Shown in pieces: positions 14,453-17,892 of a stretch of 17,892 nucleotides of DNA. The stretch is from JAKASX01 sp035534495. GTDB taxonomy: Bacteria; Acidobacteriota; Terriglobia; Acidiferrales; UBA7541. The notes under the pieces were generated by a model. The model searched no databases. It had not been told where the DNA came from and saw nothing but the letters and a program-made list of their open reading frames with translations. Location of the stretch: contig DATLRW010000106.1 of the NCBI GenBank assembly GCA_035534495.1, positions 1 to 17,892 of the forward strand. The letters run 5' to 3'. A program made the translations under genes and the position numbers. Within the stretch, counting starts at the first letter, position 1; every line of letters begins with the position of its first letter.

Positions 14453-14935
14453 ATGGCACAGGAAACCATTGATCTTCGCGTCAATCCGGCCGAAGAGACC
14501 ATATATATCGGGCCGCTCACGGTTCGCTTCCTGACCGCCGCAGAGAATTCGAGTGGCAGCGTGGCTACCTTTGAGATGGTTGTCCCGGGCGGTCTGCGTC
14601 TGGCGGCTCCGGCCCACAGCCACGATCATTACGAAGAGACGGTCTACGGCATCGACGGGGTGTTGACTTGGACCGTCGACGGGAAACCGATCCACGTCGG
14701 GCCGGGAGAGGCGCTCTGCATTCCGCGCGGCGCGGTTCACCGGTTCGAGAACGACAAAAGCCAGGACGCAAAGGCGCTCTGCGTGATCACGCCGGCGGCA
14801 ATCGGTCCACAGTATTTCCGGGAGTGCGCCGAAGTGATGGAAGCGGCGGCTGGTGGCCCGCCAGACCGGGACAGGCTGGCTGAAATTATGAGGCGACACG
14901 GCCTTACACCGGCTCCGCCTCCGCCACAGACGTAG
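14453..14935 (+). CDS. Single-domain cupin protein
   Basis: This is a 160-residue cupin_2-type beta-barrel. Motif 1 is PAHSHDHYEETVYGIDG (53-69), with candidate metal ligands H55, H57 and E61. Motif 2 is GEALCIPRGAVHRFEN (85-100), with H96, and matches G(x)5PxG(x)2H(x)3N exactly. All four metal-binding residues are present, so a metal-dependent enzyme (dioxygenase or isomerase-like) is possible, but the substrate cannot be read from sequence. The C-terminus (EVMEAAAGGPPDRDRLAEIMRRHGL) is a short helical tail. The ATG at 14453 has GGAGG 7 nt upstream; an upstream ATG at 14426 lies inside the operator and has no such site. It is divergent from, and probably controlled by, the MarR regulator. 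Confidence 0.92.
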   Translation: MAQETIDLRVNPAEETIYIGPLTVRFLTAAENSSGSVATFEMVVPGGLRLAAPAHSHDHYEETVYGIDGVLTWTVDGKPIHVGPGEALCIPRGAVHRFENDKSQDAKALCVITPAAIGPQYFRECAEVMEAAAGGPPDRDRLAEIMRRHGLTPAPPPPQT

Positions 14936-15185
14936 CGCTGGCTGTCTGCGCGTAGCTCTGGAACCATTTGCGCCCGCTGGGCAAAAGCGTCTTAAAGAAA
15001 TTCGCGCGTTTTCTCTTGGCGGGTGGGGTTTCGGGCCGCTGACGATTCGGGAGTTGGTGCCACTCGATTAGGCTTGCTTCAAGGCTATACCGGACCGGAG
15101 ACGTCAGCCTTCTGGAAGTTTCCCCCGGCCAGACGAGCATTGCTCGAACAGGGGCGAAATAAACCGGAGTGCTTGCGCGGCGCGT
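14936..15185. other. Gap after the cupin gene
   Basis: The cupin gene and the next minus-strand gene converge here. There is no clear terminator. A minus-strand frame (15140-14904) encodes a plausible-looking stretch (RANFFKTLLPSGRKWFQSY) but lacks a ribosome binding site and overlaps the cupin end, so I do not call it. Confidence 0.35.
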
Positions 15186-15536
15186 TCAGGAGGGAATGGC
15201 GCCGGTCCAGGCGGCCATTCTCTTCATGACCTCGTCCCCGGTCACCCCGCGAACGACACCCGAGCCTTCCAGATGAAAGCTGGCGCGGGTGATATGGGTA
15301 ACCCACTCGGTTGACGCGACGAGCGCATCGAGCTTGGAGGGTTCTCCCTTGATCAGGAAAAAGCCGTTCAAGTCGCCGCCGTGCGTGTCGAGAAGCACGA
15401 CATCGAAACCTTGAACCGTTCCTTTCTCCTGTAATCCACTGAGATATTTCACAAACTCATCGAAGTGCGCGGCACTCAGTTTCTCCCGGCCGGGGATCGA
15501 CCGGTTCCAGCCAAACAGCAACATGTTTGCACTCAT
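15186..15536 (-). CDS. Small conserved protein of unknown function
   Basis: The 116-residue product is soluble, with no signal peptide or membrane segment. It reads like a ferredoxin-like alpha/beta protein of the YCII/dimeric barrel style: strand MLLFGWNRSIPG, helix AAHFDEFVKYLSGLQEKG, strand FDVVLLDTHGG, strand LNGFFLIKGE, helix SKLDALVASTEWVTHITRA, strand SFHLEGSGVVRGVTG, and final helix GDEVMKRMAAWTGAIPS. I recall similar short proteins in soil bacteria but cannot name a family. The ATG at 15536 is supported by GGAGG 6 nt upstream (15543-15547). A candidate -10 box TATACT lies at 15560-15555 on the minus strand, which would give a very short leader; no good -35 is seen. Confidence 0.8.
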   Translation of the reverse strand: MSANMLLFGWNRSIPGREKLSAAHFDEFVKYLSGLQEKGTVQGFDVVLLDTHGGDLNGFFLIKGEPSKLDALVASTEWVTHITRASFHLEGSGVVRGVTGDEVMKRMAAWTGAIPS

Positions 15537-15760
15537 GACGAACCTCCGGGTCAAAGTATAGTCCCGCTAGGATCCGAGGTTTGAATGAAAACGAGTGACA
15601 ACGATCCCCCATGCCACCTACACGGAAATAAAGCGGTTGGGAGTTGAGGTGCGGCCCGTTCCGGGCGAATTGCAATCTAGAAAACCGGGCGCGCGAACGC
15701 AGTGCAGCCGGGGGCTTGCTGTGGCCTACAATGCGGCTACGGCTGAAGGTCCGCGCCTGA

Positions 15761-16876
15761 ATGTCTGCGGGGTGTATCGCGCGCGCCGGCAAGGCCGTCG
15801 GCCTCAGATTCATTTCATGGACATCCGGTTTGCCGGACAGGGAGGGATCGGTGCCGATCCGGGCCGCATCCAGGCGTTTGGCTTCGGGGAAGAGGGTGAA
15901 GCCGGCTCGCGGGAAGAAGTGTCGCGGCCGGAGCCAGCCTCGGCCGAAGAGCTGCTTGCGCCGCGCTCTCCCCGTGCCCTCGGCGCAGGCTGCCGCCTGG
16001 CGAACGGCGGGAAACAGGCCCGTCCTTCTGCCGCTCCCCTCCGGCTCGAATCGGCGGAACAGCGAAGCTGCGCCGCCCGGCCAATGGCGAGACGGAGCGG
16101 AATTCGATCGCGCGCCGTCCGATCGCACTCCCGAGGCGCAGGAGCTCAAGCGAAAGCGCGCGCAACTGGCCGTGCTCGAATCGGAACTCGCCCGCCAGGA
16201 GCGCCTGCTTTCCCGCCTGCGCGCCGAACTGGCTCCCTTTGAAGCGCGCTATTTCCGCCAGGTCGGGGTTCGTTGCGCGAAGCTCGACGAGATCGAGGCG
16301 CGAATCGCCGAAGCCTACGCGAGCATTTACCCGGACGACATGGTGGCGCAGGACGCCGCTTGCCAGGCCCGGAAGCGGGCCAGCCGCTCCCGAAGCGAGA
16401 TCTTGCGCAGGCGCCCGGCGCGAAACTTCGACCCTCCGCCCGCGTTGAAACGGCTCTACCGCGCCGTCGCCCGGCGCGTTCACCCCGATTTGGGCGGCAC
16501 GCCCGCCGATCGCAGTGTCCGCGAGCGCCTGATGGCCCATGCTACTAAGGCCTACCAATCCGGCGACGAACGGCGGCTGCGGGCGATCGTTTCCGAGTAC
16601 GAATTCTGCCCGGAAACAGTGATGGGGGAGGGAACTCCCATCGAGCTGGTGCGCGTGATCCGCAGAATCGCTCAGGCGAGGGTACGCTGCGAGGAAATTC
16701 AGGAGGAGATGGACCGGGTCCGTTCTTCCGAGCTGTTCCGGTTCATGGGGCTCGTCGAATCGCAAACGAGGCGGGGACGGGATCTGTTCGCCGACGCGGT
16801 CGCGGCGGTTAAGGCGCGCATCGCAGCCGCCCGGCTGAAATTGGCGCATCTGGAGGCCGCATCCGCCGGGCGCTAG
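15761..16876 (+). CDS. J-domain protein with coiled-coil flanks (start uncertain)
   Basis: The C-terminal part is a clear gene: a coiled coil (LKRKRAQLAVLESELARQERLLSRLRAELAPFEARYFRQVGV), then a J-domain-like segment LKRLYRAVARRVHPDLGG with the HPD tripeptide that stimulates Hsp70 ATPase. RLMAHATKAYQSGDERRLRAIVSEYE follows, and a second helical region ends at 16876. This order matches a family of J-domain proteins in several soil and photosynthetic bacteria whose clients are unknown. The first 100-110 residues (15761 to about 16100) are basic, of low quality, and not conserved as far as I can judge. The real start may be a GTG/TTG further in, for example TTG at 15956. No strong ribosome binding site precedes 15761, though a TACAAT box (15727-15732) lies upstream. 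Confidence 0.75.
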   Translation: MSAGCIARAGKAVGLRFISWTSGLPDREGSVPIRAASRRLASGKRVKPARGKKCRGRSQPRPKSCLRRALPVPSAQAAAWRTAGNRPVLLPLPSGSNRRNSEAAPPGQWRDGAEFDRAPSDRTPEAQELKRKRAQLAVLESELARQERLLSRLRAELAPFEARYFRQVGVRCAKLDEIEARIAEAYASIYPDDMVAQDAACQARKRASRSRSEILRRRPARNFDPPPALKRLYRAVARRVHPDLGGTPADRSVRERLMAHATKAYQSGDERRLRAIVSEYEFCPETVMGEGTPIELVRVIRRIAQARVRCEEIQEEMDRVRSSELFRFMGLVESQTRRGRDLFADAVAAVKARIAAARLKLAHLEAASAGR

Positions 16877-16882
16877 CGCCCG
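16867..16882. terminator. Palindrome over the J-domain gene stop
   Basis: CGGGCGCTAGCGCCCG is a perfect 16-bp palindrome that includes the TAG stop of the J-domain gene. A second stem, ATCCGCG/CGCGGAT, follows at 16901-16917, and AAAAA lies shortly after it. Neither has a proper T tract, so their role as terminators is uncertain. Confidence 0.35.
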
Positions 16883-16938
16883 CGAGGGCGGAAAGCCCCG
16901 ATCCGCGCATCGCGGATGCGCGCCATAAAAAGGTCGTC

Positions 16939-16974
16939 ATTCCGAGGACATCCGAAAAGGGATGCCCTCGGAAT
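16939..16974. repeat. Hairpin of the ATTCCGAG repeat family
   Basis: ATTCCGAGG (16939-16947) and CCTCGGAAT (16966-16974) form the outer stem, and CATCC (16949-16953) with GGATG (16960-16964) form the inner stem around loop GAAAAG. The outer arm resembles that of the palindrome at 7042-7111, here with different inner sequence, so the arms look like the conserved part of a dispersed repeat. Confidence 0.75.
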
Positions 16975-17099
16975 CCCGGTTTAGCGCTTTGCTGCGGCGT
17001 TGCCAGGGACAAAAAGAGGCCGGAGAGATGCCTCGTCGCCCCTTGACCGCCCCGGGCTCCTCGGGATAGCGTCGCCTTTTGGGCTGACAGCGGGCCGCT

Positions 17100-17128
17100 T
17101 TGCGCCGCCCTGCGGGCCAGAGTAAAAT
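17100..17128 (+). promoter_or_regulatory. Candidate promoter for secA
   Basis: TTGCGC (17100-17105), a 17-bp spacer and TAAAAT (17123-17128) resemble a sigma70 promoter (-35 weak at 3 of 6, -10 good at 5 of 6). It lies in an otherwise gene-free 344-bp gap (16877-17220) and would give a leader of about 85 nt. Confidence 0.4.
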
Positions 17129-17220
17129 TTTAGTGTGGAGTGAATGCCCCCGGGAGACGCCCTGCCGTTGTTACCCAGACTTGGCATACGCGCCCCGTCA
17201 CTGGACAATTTAAAGGACCT

Positions 17221-17892
<672 letters not shown>

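Noticed and set aside
14904..15140. Minus-strand frame of 78 codons after the cupin gene
   Set aside because: Part of it looks protein-like, but it overlaps the cupin 3' end, has no ribosome binding site and matches no family I know.
15815..16849. 344-codon minus-strand frame antisense to the J-domain gene
   Set aside because: The plus strand carries the HPD motif and coiled coils, and the antisense frame has no recognisable domain. GC-rich DNA leaves such frames open by chance.
16877..17220. tRNA or other structured RNA gene in the gap before secA
   Set aside because: Several hairpins are present, but no cloverleaf, TPsiC-like loop or riboswitch core could be traced by eye.

Overview
The window is GC-rich chromosomal DNA from a free-living bacterium. 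I infer Acidobacteriota, possibly the Solibacter/Bryobacter side. The reasons are the protein style of Rho, MutL, AspRS and SecA, the many short palindromic repeats of the GTCGGAGC..GCTCCGAC and GTCATTCCGAG types, and a REP-associated transposase. No marker here fixes the lineage, so this is an inference.

Layout. Positions 1-1221 hold the 3' part of rho on the plus strand. It converges on a long minus-strand run, listed here in transcription order: mrp (10855-9779), a MmcQ/YjbR-family gene (9687-9238), a gamma-carbonic anhydrase-like hexapeptide protein (9164-8646), hisS (8571-7138), aspS (6930-5158), a REP-associated tyrosine transposase (4740-4264), mutL (3955-2036) and cmk (1971-1276). These are mostly housekeeping genes for translation, mismatch repair, nucleotide metabolism and Fe-S assembly. 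The exception is the interval between aspS and mutL. There the transposase gene is bracketed by perfect 28-bp inverted repeats, and the whole unit sits between two direct copies of a segment that begins inside the mutL start region. The extra copy still carries a 17-codon mutL start fragment ended by a nonsense codon.

From 11207 the plus strand carries a universal stress protein gene, then a tightly coupled three-gene set: an SRPBCC-type protein, a DoxX-like membrane protein and a DUF3419/BtaA-like SAM-binding protein. Both internal junctions overlap (34 and 4 nt) and all three genes have good ribosome binding sites. This is the best candidate in the window for an undescribed functional module. 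A lipid or membrane-linked role is suggested only by the distant relation of DUF3419 to BtaA.

Positions 13929-14935 form a divergent MarR regulator/cupin pair, with a perfect 21-bp palindrome plus a third half-site between them. Then come a small conserved protein of unknown function on the minus strand (15536-15186), a J-domain protein with coiled-coil flanks (plus strand, ending at 16876), a hairpin-rich gap, and the first 224 codons of secA (17221 to the window end). Both end genes, rho and secA, are cut by the window.

Other points of interest are a roughly 56-residue insertion in the HisRS catalytic domain with atypical codons, and an AspRS residue typical of non-discriminating enzymes.
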